Origin: Patescibacteria group bacterium
GTDB lineage: Bacteria > Patescibacteriota > Minisyncoccia > Phycocordibacterales > UBA9973
Length of the DNA: 49,859 bases
Assembly (NCBI GenBank): GCA_018816985.1
Contig: JAHIVA010000003.1
Span: 1-49,859 of the forward strand
Direction: 5' to 3'
Shown in pieces: positions 9,598-19,490 of this stretch. The notes under the pieces were generated by a model. The model saw only the letters and a program-made list of their open reading frames with translations, had not been told where the DNA came from and searched no databases. The position numbers were made by a program, and so were the translations under genes. The number at the start of each line of letters is the position of its first letter. Position 1 is the stretch's first letter.

Positions 9598-10116
9598 ATG
9601 AAAAATCTAGAAGTTGGCATAATTATGGGCTCAGATTCTGATTTAGAGGTAATGGCGGAAGCAGCCAAGGTCCTTGAAGAATTTAAGGTACCCTATGAAA
9701 TAACGGTTGCTTCGGCGCATCGCAGTCCTGACTTGGTTCATAAATATGCAACTATTGCTAAAGATTGCGGATTAAAAATTATTATTGCTGGTGCTGGAGG
9801 CGCAGCACATTTAGCAGGGGTAATTGCTTCATTAACAACCCTACCAGTTATCGGTGTACCTATTAAAACAAAAAATCTAGATGGTCTTGATTCCATTCTT
9901 TCAACGGTCAACATGCCTTCCGGTATACCGGTGGCCACTGTCGGAATTAACTCTGCTAAAAATGCTGGATTGTTGGCCATAGCCATGCTCGCAATATCTG
10001 ATAAAAATTTAGAAAAAAAATTAGTTGCTTATAAAAATAAAATGAATAAGGAAATAAAAATAAAAAGCAAAAAACTTTTAAAAATTGGATATAAAAAATA
10101 TTTGCAAAATAAATGA
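9598..10116 (+). CDS. purE: N5-carboxyaminoimidazole ribonucleotide mutase (class I-like)
   Basis: GIIMGSDSDLEVM, ASAHRSPD, GAGGAAHLAGV, GLDSILSTVNMPSGIPVATVGI. Confidence 0.95.
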   Translation: MKNLEVGIIMGSDSDLEVMAEAAKVLEEFKVPYEITVASAHRSPDLVHKYATIAKDCGLKIIIAGAGGAAHLAGVIASLTTLPVIGVPIKTKNLDGLDSILSTVNMPSGIPVATVGINSAKNAGLLAIAMLAISDKNLEKKLVAYKNKMNKEIKIKSKKLLKIGYKKYLQNK

Positions 10117-11153
10117 CTGACTTATATAAACAAGCTGGGGTAAATATTGAAGCTGGAAATGAAGTCGTCAAGCGAATTAAGGAAGACGTCATGAGCACCC
10201 ATACCAAAGCGGTGCTAACCAACATTGGACATTTCGGAGGATTGTATGACCTAGGAGAGATAATAAAAAATTATAAACACCCAATCTTAGTTCAAAGTAT
10301 TGACGGCGTGGGAACAAAGCTTTTGGTGGCCAAAATGGTAAATAAATACGACTCTGTGGGGGAAGACATGGTTGGACATAGTTGTGGAGATATTTTAGCC
10401 ATGGGTGCACGGCCAATTATTTTTTTAGATTATGTCGCTAACGAAACACTCGTACCCGAAGAAATGGAACAAATAGTTTCTGGAATGGTAAGGTCTTGTA
10501 AAAAAGCCGGTGTCGCAATTATCGGTGGCGAAACCGCGGAAATGCCTGGGGTATATATGAAAGGAGAACATGATATCGCCGGATGTATCACCGGCATAGT
10601 AGAGAAAGATAAAATAATCACCGGAGAAAAAATTAAGGAAGGTGATATTATTCTAGGTCTTGCTTCTTCTGGATTGCACACTAATGGATTCTCCCTGGCA
10701 AGAAAATTAATTTTCGAAACAGCTAAACTTTCAATAAGAGATAAAATTCCTGAACTCAACACGACTATCGGCCAAGCACTTTTACAAATTCATCTAAATT
10801 ATACCGAGCCTATATTGGCTATTCTTGATTCGGGCATTGAAATAAAAGGCATCGCCCATATAACTGGCGGGGGCTTTATAGAGAATATTCCACGAGTACT
10901 TCCAAAAAACCTTAACGCAGAAATTAAAAAAGATTCCTGGCCAGTACTTCCTATTTTTTCTTTTTTACAGAAAATCGGCCAGGTAAACGAAGAGGAAATG
11001 TATACAGCTTTCAATATGGGCATAGGAATGGTTCTAATAGCTTCGTCAGCAGAAAAAGAAAAAATTAAAATAATCTTGGAAAAATATTCAGATTATCATT
11101 TATATGAAATCGGTCAAATTATTAAAGGAGAAGGTAAAGTAAAATTAGTTTAA
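10113..11153 (+). CDS. purM: Phosphoribosylformylglycinamidine cyclo-ligase
   Basis: YKQAGVNIEAGNEVVKRIK, DGVGTKLLVA, GGETAEMPGVY, HITGGGFIENIPRVLP. Confidence 0.97.
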   Translation: MTDLYKQAGVNIEAGNEVVKRIKEDVMSTHTKAVLTNIGHFGGLYDLGEIIKNYKHPILVQSIDGVGTKLLVAKMVNKYDSVGEDMVGHSCGDILAMGARPIIFLDYVANETLVPEEMEQIVSGMVRSCKKAGVAIIGGETAEMPGVYMKGEHDIAGCITGIVEKDKIITGEKIKEGDIILGLASSGLHTNGFSLARKLIFETAKLSIRDKIPELNTTIGQALLQIHLNYTEPILAILDSGIEIKGIAHITGGGFIENIPRVLPKNLNAEIKKDSWPVLPIFSFLQKIGQVNEEEMYTAFNMGIGMVLIASSAEKEKIKIILEKYSDYHLYEIGQIIKGEGKVKLV

Positions 11154-11163
11154 TTTAAAAAAA

Positions 11164-12096
11164 ATGAATATTTTAGAAAAAACAGATTTCAAAAATTTAG
11201 GAAAAAAATATATTGGTAAAGTAAGAGATGTTTATATTCAAAACGACAAGGTAATTTTAATTTCCACTGACCGATATTCAGCTTTTGACCGCAATCTTGC
11301 CTTAATCCCTTACAAAGGACAAGTTCTGACACAAATTAGTCGTTTTTGGTTTGAAAATACAAAAGATATTGTAAAAAATCACGTTCTTGATTTTCCAGAT
11401 TCAAATGTAGTGGTGGGTAAAAAATGTAAAGTTATCCCTATAGAAATGGTGGTGCGAGGATATATTACTGGAGTCACTGATACTTCTTTATGGACTTTAT
11501 ATAATAATGGACAAAGAAATTTTGGTGATTTTATTTTACCAGATGGTATGAAAAAAAATCAAAAACTAGCTAAACCAGTTTTAACACCCACGACCAAAGC
11601 TTCGGACCACGACCAACCGTTAACGACTGCTGATATTGTAAACGAAAAAATTGTTTCAAAAGAATTATGGGAAAAAATGATGGACGTAACATTAAAACTC
11701 TTTCAAAGAGGGCAAGAAGTCGCTTTTCAGCATGGATTAATTTTAGTAGATACTAAATATGAATTTGGCTTAGATGAGAGCGGAGAACTAACTCTCGTTG
11801 ACGAAATTCATACTCCCGATTCCTCTCGTTATTGGCAAGCAAAAACTTACGAGGAACGCATTAAAGGTGGCCTAGAACCAGAAAATTTCGATAAAGAATT
11901 TCTACGTTTATGGTTTAAAGAACAATGTGATCCATATAAAGATGTTATAATACCACCGGCTCCTCCGGAATTAGTATCAGAGCTATCTCGCCGATATATG
12001 CAGATTTTTGAACAAATTACTGGCACTAGTTTTAAAATTGAAACAGGAAATATTGAAAAAAGAATAGAAAATAATCTTAAAAAATATATAATATAA
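11164..12096 (+). CDS. purC: Phosphoribosylaminoimidazole-succinocarboxamide synthase
   Basis: GKVRDVYIQNDKVILISTDRYSAFDR, VVRGYITG, VDTKYEFG, DEIHTPDSSRYW. Confidence 0.96.
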   Translation: MNILEKTDFKNLGKKYIGKVRDVYIQNDKVILISTDRYSAFDRNLALIPYKGQVLTQISRFWFENTKDIVKNHVLDFPDSNVVVGKKCKVIPIEMVVRGYITGVTDTSLWTLYNNGQRNFGDFILPDGMKKNQKLAKPVLTPTTKASDHDQPLTTADIVNEKIVSKELWEKMMDVTLKLFQRGQEVAFQHGLILVDTKYEFGLDESGELTLVDEIHTPDSSRYWQAKTYEERIKGGLEPENFDKEFLRLWFKEQCDPYKDVIIPPAPPELVSELSRRYMQIFEQITGTSFKIETGNIEKRIENNLKKYII

Positions 12097-12098
12097 TT

Positions 12099-13460
12099 AT
12101 GATAAAGAATGCAATAAATCCACTGGACGGAAGATATTTTGAAAAAACCCGTGCCTTGGCATCTTATTTTTCTGAAGAAGCATTAATGAAATATCGCATT
12201 GTGATGGAGTGTAAATATCTGATAGCTTTATCACAGAATAAAATTCTGAGAAAATTTACATCCAAAGAAATAAAAATAATTACGAATCTTTACGAAAAAT
12301 TTGACGAAACTTTTTATAAAGAAATAAAAAAGATAGAAGTAATAACCAATCATGATGTTAAGGCAGTTGAATATTTTATAAAAGAAAAACTTTCCAAGAC
12401 ATCCTTAAAAGACAGTGTTGAGTGGGTTCATTTTGCCGTCACCTCGGAAGATACAAACAACATCGCCTATGCGTTCATTTTGTCTGACTCTTTAGAGAAT
12501 GTACTAATACCTTCAATTTCAGAAATAATTTCAGAATTAAATATTTTAGCGAATAAATATAAAAATTTACCAATGCTGGCTCGTACTCATGGGCAAAGCG
12601 CTTCTCCCACTACTTTCGGCAAAGAAATGAATGTTTTTCGTTCTCGCTTAGAAAAACAGCTTAAAAATTTACAAAAAATAAAAATAGAAGCAAAACTAAA
12701 TGGCGCTACTGGAAACTATAATGCCCACCTAGTTGCTTATCCAAATATAAATTGGTTAGAATTTAGTAAAAAATTTATTGAGGATTTTAATAAAAACCGA
12801 AAGCAGAAATTTGCCGTCAATTTAAACACGACTCAAATAGAATGTCACGATAGTTATATAGAAATTTTTGACGCCCTGCGAAGAATAAATAGTATCCTGC
12901 TAGATTTTAATCAGGATATGTGGCGATATATTTCTGACAACTGGGTAACTCAAAAACCAAAAGCAGGGGAAATAGGCTCTTCCACTATGCCCCACAAAAT
13001 AAATCCCATCGATTTTGAAAACAGTGAAGGAAATTTAGGACTAGCAAATGCTTTGTTTGAATTTTTTGCTCGCAAGCTCCCAGTCTCGCGCCTACAACGA
13101 GATTTATCAGATTCCACAGTAGAACGCACCCTTGGTACTGCTTTTGGACATTCTTATTTAGCTTATATTTCATTACTTAAAGGATTAAGTAAAATAAAAG
13201 TGAATGAAAATAAAATAAGAGAAGACTTAAATGCACATCCAGAAGTTATTGCCGAAGCAATCCAAACAATTTTAAGAAGGGAAGAGGTAAAATTTCCTTA
13301 TGAAAAATTAAAAAATTTAACTCGAGGTAAACAAGTGGCCTTAGAAGATATTCATAAATTTATCAAAACACTTGACGTCAGTAATAAAATCAAAACTGAA
13401 CTCTTAGCAATCACTCCAGAAAATTACCTCGGTCTTGCGTCAAAACTGGCTTCCAAGTAG
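12099..13460 (+). CDS. purB: Adenylosuccinate lyase
   Basis: NPLDGRYFEKTRALASYFSE, HFAVTSEDTNN, STMPHKINPIDFENSEGNLGLANA. Confidence 0.96.
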   Translation: MIKNAINPLDGRYFEKTRALASYFSEEALMKYRIVMECKYLIALSQNKILRKFTSKEIKIITNLYEKFDETFYKEIKKIEVITNHDVKAVEYFIKEKLSKTSLKDSVEWVHFAVTSEDTNNIAYAFILSDSLENVLIPSISEIISELNILANKYKNLPMLARTHGQSASPTTFGKEMNVFRSRLEKQLKNLQKIKIEAKLNGATGNYNAHLVAYPNINWLEFSKKFIEDFNKNRKQKFAVNLNTTQIECHDSYIEIFDALRRINSILLDFNQDMWRYISDNWVTQKPKAGEIGSSTMPHKINPIDFENSEGNLGLANALFEFFARKLPVSRLQRDLSDSTVERTLGTAFGHSYLAYISLLKGLSKIKVNENKIREDLNAHPEVIAEAIQTILRREEVKFPYEKLKNLTRGKQVALEDIHKFIKTLDVSNKIKTELLAITPENYLGLASKLASK

Positions 13461-13469
13461 AATAGGTCT

Positions 13470-13736
13470 ATGTTGTTTAGAATTTTAGCTTCTCTTTTAC
13501 TCTTATTTTCAATACTTTTTATGCCTTTTTGGGTGTCTGTCATTTTAGCTTTAGCTGGAATGATTTATTTTAATGTTTTTTTCGAAGCAATAATTTTATT
13601 TATTTTATCGGATTTGCTTTATGGAACAAAAGAGTCAAGTTTTCCTGTAGTTTTTACTTCTTTTATCGTCACTTCAATTGTTTTAATAATGATAGAAATA
13701 ATGAAAAAAAAAGTAAAATTTTATAATGATCGTTAA
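13470..13736 (+). CDS. Small hydrophobic membrane protein upstream of PBP2
   Basis: Hydrophobic 88-aa ORF overlapping the PBP2 start. MreD-like position only; no diagnostic motif. Confidence 0.6.
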   Translation: MLFRILASLLLLFSILFMPFWVSVILALAGMIYFNVFFEAIILFILSDLLYGTKESSFPVVFTSFIVTSIVLIMIEIMKKKVKFYNDR

Positions 13737-15420
13737 AATATTTAAAAAAAATAAAAAGAAAAAAAATACCTTGGTAGAACCAGACGAGATTTTTCTAGAT
13801 TCAAAAAATCTAGAAAGTTTTGATCGCCAGCAATTTGAGGGACGGATAGAGCGTCCTATCCCTAAAAAAAATATTCTCTTGCTTGGTATTTTATTTTTAT
13901 TTTTTACAGTAATTTTTGGAACTCGGCTTGTTTATCTTCAAATCCAAAAAGGGGAAACATATTTTAAACGTAGCCAAAATAATATACTAGAAAAAGTTCC
14001 TATTTTTACCGATCGGGGAATGGTCTACGATCGTAATAAGGTAGAATTAACCTGGAATGAAAAAACAAGCGAATCTTCCATTCCTATTCGAAATTATTTG
14101 TCACCAGGATTCTCACATCTTTTAGGTTATGTGAGTTATCCCACAATGGATAATTCTGGCAATTATTGGCAGGTCGAATTTATAGGCAAAGATGGATTAG
14201 AAAAACAATACAATGATTCACTAAAGGGTGAAAATGGAGCAAAAATAATAGAAACAGATGCATTGGGAAAAGTATATTCGGAAAATATTATCAATGCACC
14301 CAAAAAAGGTACCGACTTAATAACGACGATTGATTCAAGAATTCAAAAAGAATTGTTCAATCTCATAAAAAATCTCTCAGCCAATAGAACTTTTAACGGA
14401 GGTTCGGGGATTATAATGAGTACAGAGAATGGAGAGATTATAGCTACCACCAGTTTTCCCGAATATAATTCAGAAATTCTTTCATTAGGAAAAGACGTGG
14501 TAATAATTAATGGTTATTTAACTGACCCAAGAAAAGTTTTTTTAGATAGAGATATCTCTGGACTTTATACTCCAGGATCAATCGTCAAACCCTTTTTTGC
14601 TTTAGGGGCTCTAGTAGAAGGAGTAATTGATCCGTATAAAAAAATTCTTTCTACCGGCTCTATTTCTATCCCTAATCCTTATTTTCCAAATCAAAAAACT
14701 GTTTTTAAAGATTGGCAAGTAAATGGCTGGACAAATATGATGGAAGCATTAGCTGTTTCTTCGGATGTTTATTTTTATGAAATTGGTGGGGGATTTGAAG
14801 ATCAAAAAGGGTTAGGTATAACTAATCTTGGAAAATATGCGGAACTTTTCGGTTTTGGAGAAAAAACAGGAATAGATTTGCCAGACGAAAAAGCTGGGAC
14901 CATTCCCAGTCCGAATTGGAAAATATTAAATTTCAAAGGAGACCCTTGGCGCATTGGAGACACCTATCATACTGCCATCGGACAATATGGATTCCAAGTA
15001 ACCCCAATAGAGATGGTTCGTGCAGTAGCCGCTATTGGAAACAGTGGAATAATGCTCACTCCACATTTAGTGTTAGGTGATTTGGAAAAGGAAAATCAAA
15101 AAACTCTACTTAACTTAAACAAAGAATATTTTAATACTGTACATGAAGGAATGAAACTTGCGGTAACTTCCGGGACCGTGACAGCTCTAAATGTACCCTA
15201 TGTACAAGTAGCTGCTAAATCGGGTACTGCCCAGATTGGAGTAGCTAAAAATAAAGTTAATTCTTGGGTTATTGGTTTCTTTCCTTACAAAAATCCAAAA
15301 TACGCCTTTGCAATAATAATGGAAGCTGGACCCGCAACCACAGGCGGTGGCGCCGCTTCCACTATTATGCGTCAGCTCTTAGACTGGATGTCCGTCAACA
15401 CACCAGAGTATTTTAAGTAA
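13726..15420 (+). CDS. mrdA: Penicillin-binding protein 2 (transpeptidase)
   Basis: LYTPGSIVKPF (SxxK), SSDVYFYEIGGG, AAKSGTAQIG (KSGT). Confidence 0.9.
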   Translation: MIVKIFKKNKKKKNTLVEPDEIFLDSKNLESFDRQQFEGRIERPIPKKNILLLGILFLFFTVIFGTRLVYLQIQKGETYFKRSQNNILEKVPIFTDRGMVYDRNKVELTWNEKTSESSIPIRNYLSPGFSHLLGYVSYPTMDNSGNYWQVEFIGKDGLEKQYNDSLKGENGAKIIETDALGKVYSENIINAPKKGTDLITTIDSRIQKELFNLIKNLSANRTFNGGSGIIMSTENGEIIATTSFPEYNSEILSLGKDVVIINGYLTDPRKVFLDRDISGLYTPGSIVKPFFALGALVEGVIDPYKKILSTGSISIPNPYFPNQKTVFKDWQVNGWTNMMEALAVSSDVYFYEIGGGFEDQKGLGITNLGKYAELFGFGEKTGIDLPDEKAGTIPSPNWKILNFKGDPWRIGDTYHTAIGQYGFQVTPIEMVRAVAAIGNSGIMLTPHLVLGDLEKENQKTLLNLNKEYFNTVHEGMKLAVTSGTVTALNVPYVQVAAKSGTAQIGVAKNKVNSWVIGFFPYKNPKYAFAIIMEAGPATTGGGAASTIMRQLLDWMSVNTPEYFK

Positions 15421-15503
15421 ATAACAAATAGAAGTATTACTAAACGCACGACAAAAACTTGTTCATCTTTACAAATAAGTTTTTATTGTTCATAATATAG
15501 CTA

Positions 15504-16448
15504 ATGTTTACTTGGTTAAAAAAACATTTTATTCCACACGAAGGAAATGAGCATCGTCCACATATTTTACGTGGTTATAATATTCGTAATCTTATTATTA
15601 TTGTTATTTTTTTAGAAATAATAACTTTTCTCTTACCGACACTAACTCATCTAAATACAGCAGGGAACATGGCAGCAGTTTTGCCAGCTGTCTTGTCTAA
15701 TCTAACAAACGAAAAGCGACAATCTCAAGATCTTCAAACTTTAACAGTTAATCCAATTTTAAATAAAGCAGCCGAAATGAAAGCAGAAGATATGTCCGCC
15801 AAAGGATACTTTGCCCACACCAGCCCTGAAGGAAAAACTCCTTGGTATTGGCTTGAGCAAGTAGGTTATCAATACCAATATGCTGGTGAAAATCTAGCTA
15901 TTAACTTTAGCGATTCCAAAGATGTCGCTACTGCTTGGATGTCTAGTTCTTCCCATAAATCAAATATTATAAAAGAAAACTATACAGAAATCGGTACCGG
16001 TATTGCTACTGGTATATATGAAGGATATGAGACAATTTTCGTAACTCAAATTTACGCAAATCCTCTAAAAGAAACAATAGGACAAATAGAATCCACCTCA
16101 AAAGAAATAAAAACAAATAATGAGGAACTGATAAATGTTCTTGGGGCAGAAACAGTTATAACTACAGAAAATACTCAAGATATTTTAATTAGCCCAGCTG
16201 AAAATGCTTCATTTTGGCAAAAACTAATTGCCTCACCCCGCAATACTACTAATATATTTCTATATATTATTTTCGGAATTATTGTCCTTGCCTTGTTTTT
16301 ATATGTAATATTTATAAAAATGAAAAATCATCATCTTGGATTAATAACAAATGGATTAGTTGTTTTAGCTATTATTGGAGTGATTTTTATTACCAATTAC
16401 TATTTAAGTCATCACAATATGGTAATTACCCAAAGTTTGGATTTTTAA
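15504..16448 (+). CDS. CAP/SCP-domain protein (YkwD-like) with TM segments
   Basis: MKAEDMSAKGYFAHTSPEGKTPWYWLEQVGYQYQYAGENLA...AWMSSSSHKSNI. Confidence 0.85.
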   Translation: MFTWLKKHFIPHEGNEHRPHILRGYNIRNLIIIVIFLEIITFLLPTLTHLNTAGNMAAVLPAVLSNLTNEKRQSQDLQTLTVNPILNKAAEMKAEDMSAKGYFAHTSPEGKTPWYWLEQVGYQYQYAGENLAINFSDSKDVATAWMSSSSHKSNIIKENYTEIGTGIATGIYEGYETIFVTQIYANPLKETIGQIESTSKEIKTNNEELINVLGAETVITTENTQDILISPAENASFWQKLIASPRNTTNIFLYIIFGIIVLALFLYVIFIKMKNHHLGLITNGLVVLAIIGVIFITNYYLSHHNMVITQSLDF

Positions 16449-16512
16449 AATAAATTTTAATATCGATAGAAAGCTATTTGCATTTTTTTTGTTTATAAAA
16501 TACAATACATTT

Positions 16513-16740
16513 ATGCAAAAAGCACGAATATTTTTAGTTTTAGGTATTTGGATAGCAATATTACCATATTTAGGTTTTCCATATTCTTGGAAAGATAGCC
16601 TGACGACTCTTTCTGGGTTAGGACTTATGTATGTGAGTTTTATGCTATATAAAGAATCCAAATTAAGAGAGAAAAAAGAAGAAAAAATTTTTGAAAATTT
16701 TTCAGAAAATGAATTCAAGGAAGAGGAAGGAGAAAAGTAA
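16513..16740 (+). CDS. Small membrane protein, hypothetical
   Basis: Start moved to the internal ATG (MQKARIF) because TACAAT lies exactly 6 nt upstream. Confidence 0.55.
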   Translation: MQKARIFLVLGIWIAILPYLGFPYSWKDSLTTLSGLGLMYVSFMLYKESKLREKKEEKIFENFSENEFKEEEGEK

Positions 16741-16751
16741 AATATAATCTA

Positions 16752-17975
16752 ATGAAAAATTTTTTTAAAACAAGACGTATTGCTACTGTCATTATCATTA
16801 TTGCTTTGTTTTTTATTACTTTTGCTGTAGGTGTCTATGTGGGTAATTCTAATCGACCCGCAATAGATAAAATTTTAGGTTTAACTAATAAAGAAACACA
16901 AGTCACCACTCAAACAGACTTTTCTCCTTTTTGGAAAGTCTGGAATATAATTAACGAAAAATACCCAAAGGCTGATACTATTACTGACCAGAACAGGGTT
17001 TATGGGGCTATTTTGGGCCTAGTAGGCTCTTTAGATGATCCATATAGTGTATTCTTTAATCCAGAGGAAACTAAATCTTTTAAAGAAGAAATAGCCGGCA
17101 ATTTTGATGGAATCGGTATGGAAGTGGGAATAAAAAATAAAGTTCTCACAGTAATTGCTCCACTCAAGGATACTCCTGCTTATCGGGCTAATATAAAATC
17201 CGGCGATGAAATCCTGAAAATTAATGAAAAAATCACTAGTGGATTAAGTATTGAGGAAGCAGTTAAATTAATACGTGGGCCTAAGGGAACATCTGTCACT
17301 CTCACTATTTTCCGTGAAGGACTACAACAACCAAAAGAAATAACAATTACTAGAGACACAATTAACATTCCCACTTTAGATACAGAATTAAGGGATGATG
17401 GAATTTTTGTTATTAGACTTTACAGTTTTTCCGCCAATTCCGCTAATCTTTTCCGTAGTGCGATAAAACAATTTATAGATTCAGGTAGTGATAAACTTTT
17501 ACTTGATTTACGAGGAAATCCTGGTGGTTACTTGGATGCAGCCGTAGATATGGCTAGTTGGTTTTTAAAGGGAGGGAAAATAGTTGTAACTGAAGATTAT
17601 GGTAATAATAAAACAGCCGAAATATTTAGAAGCAAGGGTTATGATATTTTTAGCGAAAAATTAAAATTTGTGATTTTAATTAACGATGGGTCAGCTTCAG
17701 CTTCCGAAATTCTCGCTGGCGCTATGCAGGATAATGGTCGGGCAAAATTAGTGGGAAGTCAAAGTTTTGGTAAGGGCTCAGTCCAAGAAGTAGTCGGTGT
17801 TACTTCAGATACTGTTTTAAAAATCACCGTAGCCAGATGGCTGACTCCCAATGGAACTTCTATTTCTGAAAAAGGATTGACCCCGGATTATCTTGTGGAA
17901 ATTACTCAAAAAGATATTAATGCTAAAAAAGATCCACAATTAGACAAAGCGGTGGAATTATTATTAAAACTATAA
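16752..17975 (+). CDS. ctpA: Carboxy-terminal processing peptidase (S41, PDZ)
   Basis: DDPYSVFFNPEE, PDZ region, LLDLRGNPGGYLD, NDGSASASEILAGA, GKGSVQ. Confidence 0.92.
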   Translation: MKNFFKTRRIATVIIIIALFFITFAVGVYVGNSNRPAIDKILGLTNKETQVTTQTDFSPFWKVWNIINEKYPKADTITDQNRVYGAILGLVGSLDDPYSVFFNPEETKSFKEEIAGNFDGIGMEVGIKNKVLTVIAPLKDTPAYRANIKSGDEILKINEKITSGLSIEEAVKLIRGPKGTSVTLTIFREGLQQPKEITITRDTINIPTLDTELRDDGIFVIRLYSFSANSANLFRSAIKQFIDSGSDKLLLDLRGNPGGYLDAAVDMASWFLKGGKIVVTEDYGNNKTAEIFRSKGYDIFSEKLKFVILINDGSASASEILAGAMQDNGRAKLVGSQSFGKGSVQEVVGVTSDTVLKITVARWLTPNGTSISEKGLTPDYLVEITQKDINAKKDPQLDKAVELLLKL

Positions 17976-17983
17976 ATTAATTT

Positions 17984-18427
17984 ATGAAAATTATTTTTTT
18001 ACAAGATGTTCCCAGGGTAGGGAAGAAATACGATATTAAAGAAGTAAATGATGGCTATGCTATGAATTTTTTATTACCCAGAAAATTAGCAGAAATGGCC
18101 ACACCAAAAGCCATCGCTTCGCTAGAAATGCACCAAAAAGAAATTGTAATTGAAAGGGAAGTGCAAGAAACTCTACTCCTGAAAAATTTAGAAGAAATTA
18201 AGGGAAAAGTGATTATAATTAAAGCAAAGGCGGATGAAAAAGGTCATCTGTTTTCTGGAATAAAAAATAAAGAAATTGTAGAAGAAATGAAAACTCAACA
18301 TCACGCCGATATTAGCGAAGAATGTATTGCTTTAGAAAAACCAATTAAAGAAGTAGGGGAGTTTGAAATCCCGATTTTCATTAAAGATAAAAAATCTTCG
18401 TTTAAACTTATCGTAGAAAGAATTTAA
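17984..18427 (+). CDS. rplI: 50S ribosomal protein L9
   Basis: MKIIFLQDVPRVGKKYDIKEVNDGYAMNFLLPRKLA; length and C-terminal domain consistent. Confidence 0.92.
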   Translation: MKIIFLQDVPRVGKKYDIKEVNDGYAMNFLLPRKLAEMATPKAIASLEMHQKEIVIEREVQETLLLKNLEEIKGKVIIIKAKADEKGHLFSGIKNKEIVEEMKTQHHADISEECIALEKPIKEVGEFEIPIFIKDKKSSFKLIVERI

Positions 18428-18428
18428 A

Positions 18429-18701
18429 TTAAACCACATTCACTATTTTTTTAACAACAACGTTACCGTTGAAAGAAGTTTTGCGCTTAGAGCCAAATTT
18501 GACCATACCGTCTTTAAGAGAGAAAAGGGTATGATCTTTACCTACAGATACGTTTGTCCCAGCCATAATAGCTGTACCGCGCTGACGAACGATAATAGAG
18601 CCAGCCTGAGCCTTTTGGCCGTCGGTAAGCTTAATACCGAGGTATTTTGGTTGCGAATCTCTTAAGTTTTTGGCTGTACCGCCAGCTTTTCTATGTGCCA
18701 T
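18429..18701 (-). CDS. rpmA: 50S ribosomal protein L27
   Basis: [29 protein letters not shown]...[10 protein letters not shown]. Confidence 0.96.
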   Translation of the reverse strand: MAHRKAGGTAKNLRDSQPKYLGIKLTDGQKAQAGSIIVRQRGTAIMAGTNVSVGKDHTLFSLKDGMVKFGSKRKTSFNGNVVVKKIVNVV

Positions 18702-18723
18702 GAAATGTAGTATAATTTATTTC
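18702..18723. promoter_or_regulatory. 22-bp divergent bidirectional promoter between rpmA and ORF18724
   Basis: Core agtataat reads TATAAT on + (7 nt before the ATG) and ATTATACT on - (TATACT 7 nt before the ATG). Confidence 0.55.
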
Positions 18724-19083
18724 ATGGAAAAAATCAAGCAATTTCTAGAAAATGAAAAAGGGAAGGACCTTTTGACAGTTATTATTGTAATTTTGGTCGG
18801 ATTAGGGTCATTTGAGCTGGGCAGGCTATCTTCTAAGGAAAATAGCTTTTCGGGTATAAAAATAGAGTATCCCGACCAAGGGATAAATCAAGCTGCAAGT
18901 CCTATAATAACCCAAAATTCAAATTCTGTTGGAAAAATTTTTTTTGCTTCAAGTAAGGGAAGTAAATACTATACCATTAGTTGTTCAGCCGGAAAAACAA
19001 TCAAGCAAGAAAATAGAATTTACTTTACGACAGGGGAGGAAGCACAAGCAGCCGGATATAGCCTTTCTAGCTCGTGTAATTAA
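18724..19083 (+). CDS. Membrane-anchored protein with Ada-like metal-binding C-terminal region
   Basis: One N-terminal TM, then KIFFASSKGSKYYTISCSAGKTIKQENRIYFTTGEEAQAAGYSLSSSC. Confidence 0.6.
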   Translation: MEKIKQFLENEKGKDLLTVIIVILVGLGSFELGRLSSKENSFSGIKIEYPDQGINQAASPIITQNSNSVGKIFFASSKGSKYYTISCSAGKTIKQENRIYFTTGEEAQAAGYSLSSSCN

Positions 19084-19157
19084 TATATCTACGTGTCGCA
19101 CAATATATGTTTTGGGTCTTTTATTTAAGATAGACCTATTTAGGCCATACTTATCCT

Positions 19158-19481
19158 TTATTGCACCATTTGGAGACTTTTGGCTGCATTATCAAAATCA
19201 GTGGGCTGACCATCACGAATACGCTCCATATTAGAAATAAAACCTTTCCAAAAAATATTTACCCAAACATCATTCCAAAGGTATGAAGCTGGTTCCGCTA
19301 AATAAGTGGTCCACAAGCTTTTAGCCCCTCCTTTAACATAGTTTACGTTTTCCTGACCAGCAGGACTATCCACAACAGATTTGATGCTTATATTAAAATA
19401 ACTGAGCACTAAAATAACAACCACCGATAAAAATAAAATTCCTAAGATACTTATGCCAGACTGCTTGTTATAATTTTTCAT
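19158..19481 (-). CDS. Small membrane protein, hypothetical
   Basis: 107-aa ORF with one N-terminal TM. Confidence 0.6.
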   Translation of the reverse strand: MKNYNKQSGISILGILFLSVVVILVLSYFNISIKSVVDSPAGQENVNYVKGGAKSLWTTYLAEPASYLWNDVWVNIFWKGFISNMERIRDGQPTDFDNAAKSLQMVQ

Positions 19482-19490
19482 TAAAATAAT

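Noticed and set aside
10430-10762. 110-aa minus-strand ORF opposite purM
   Set aside because: Antisense to PurM with no independent motif or promoter.
18670-18723. N-terminal extension of ORF18670 overlapping rpmA
   Set aside because: A -10 box and better start at 18724; the extension reads across L27 coding sequence and the promoter.
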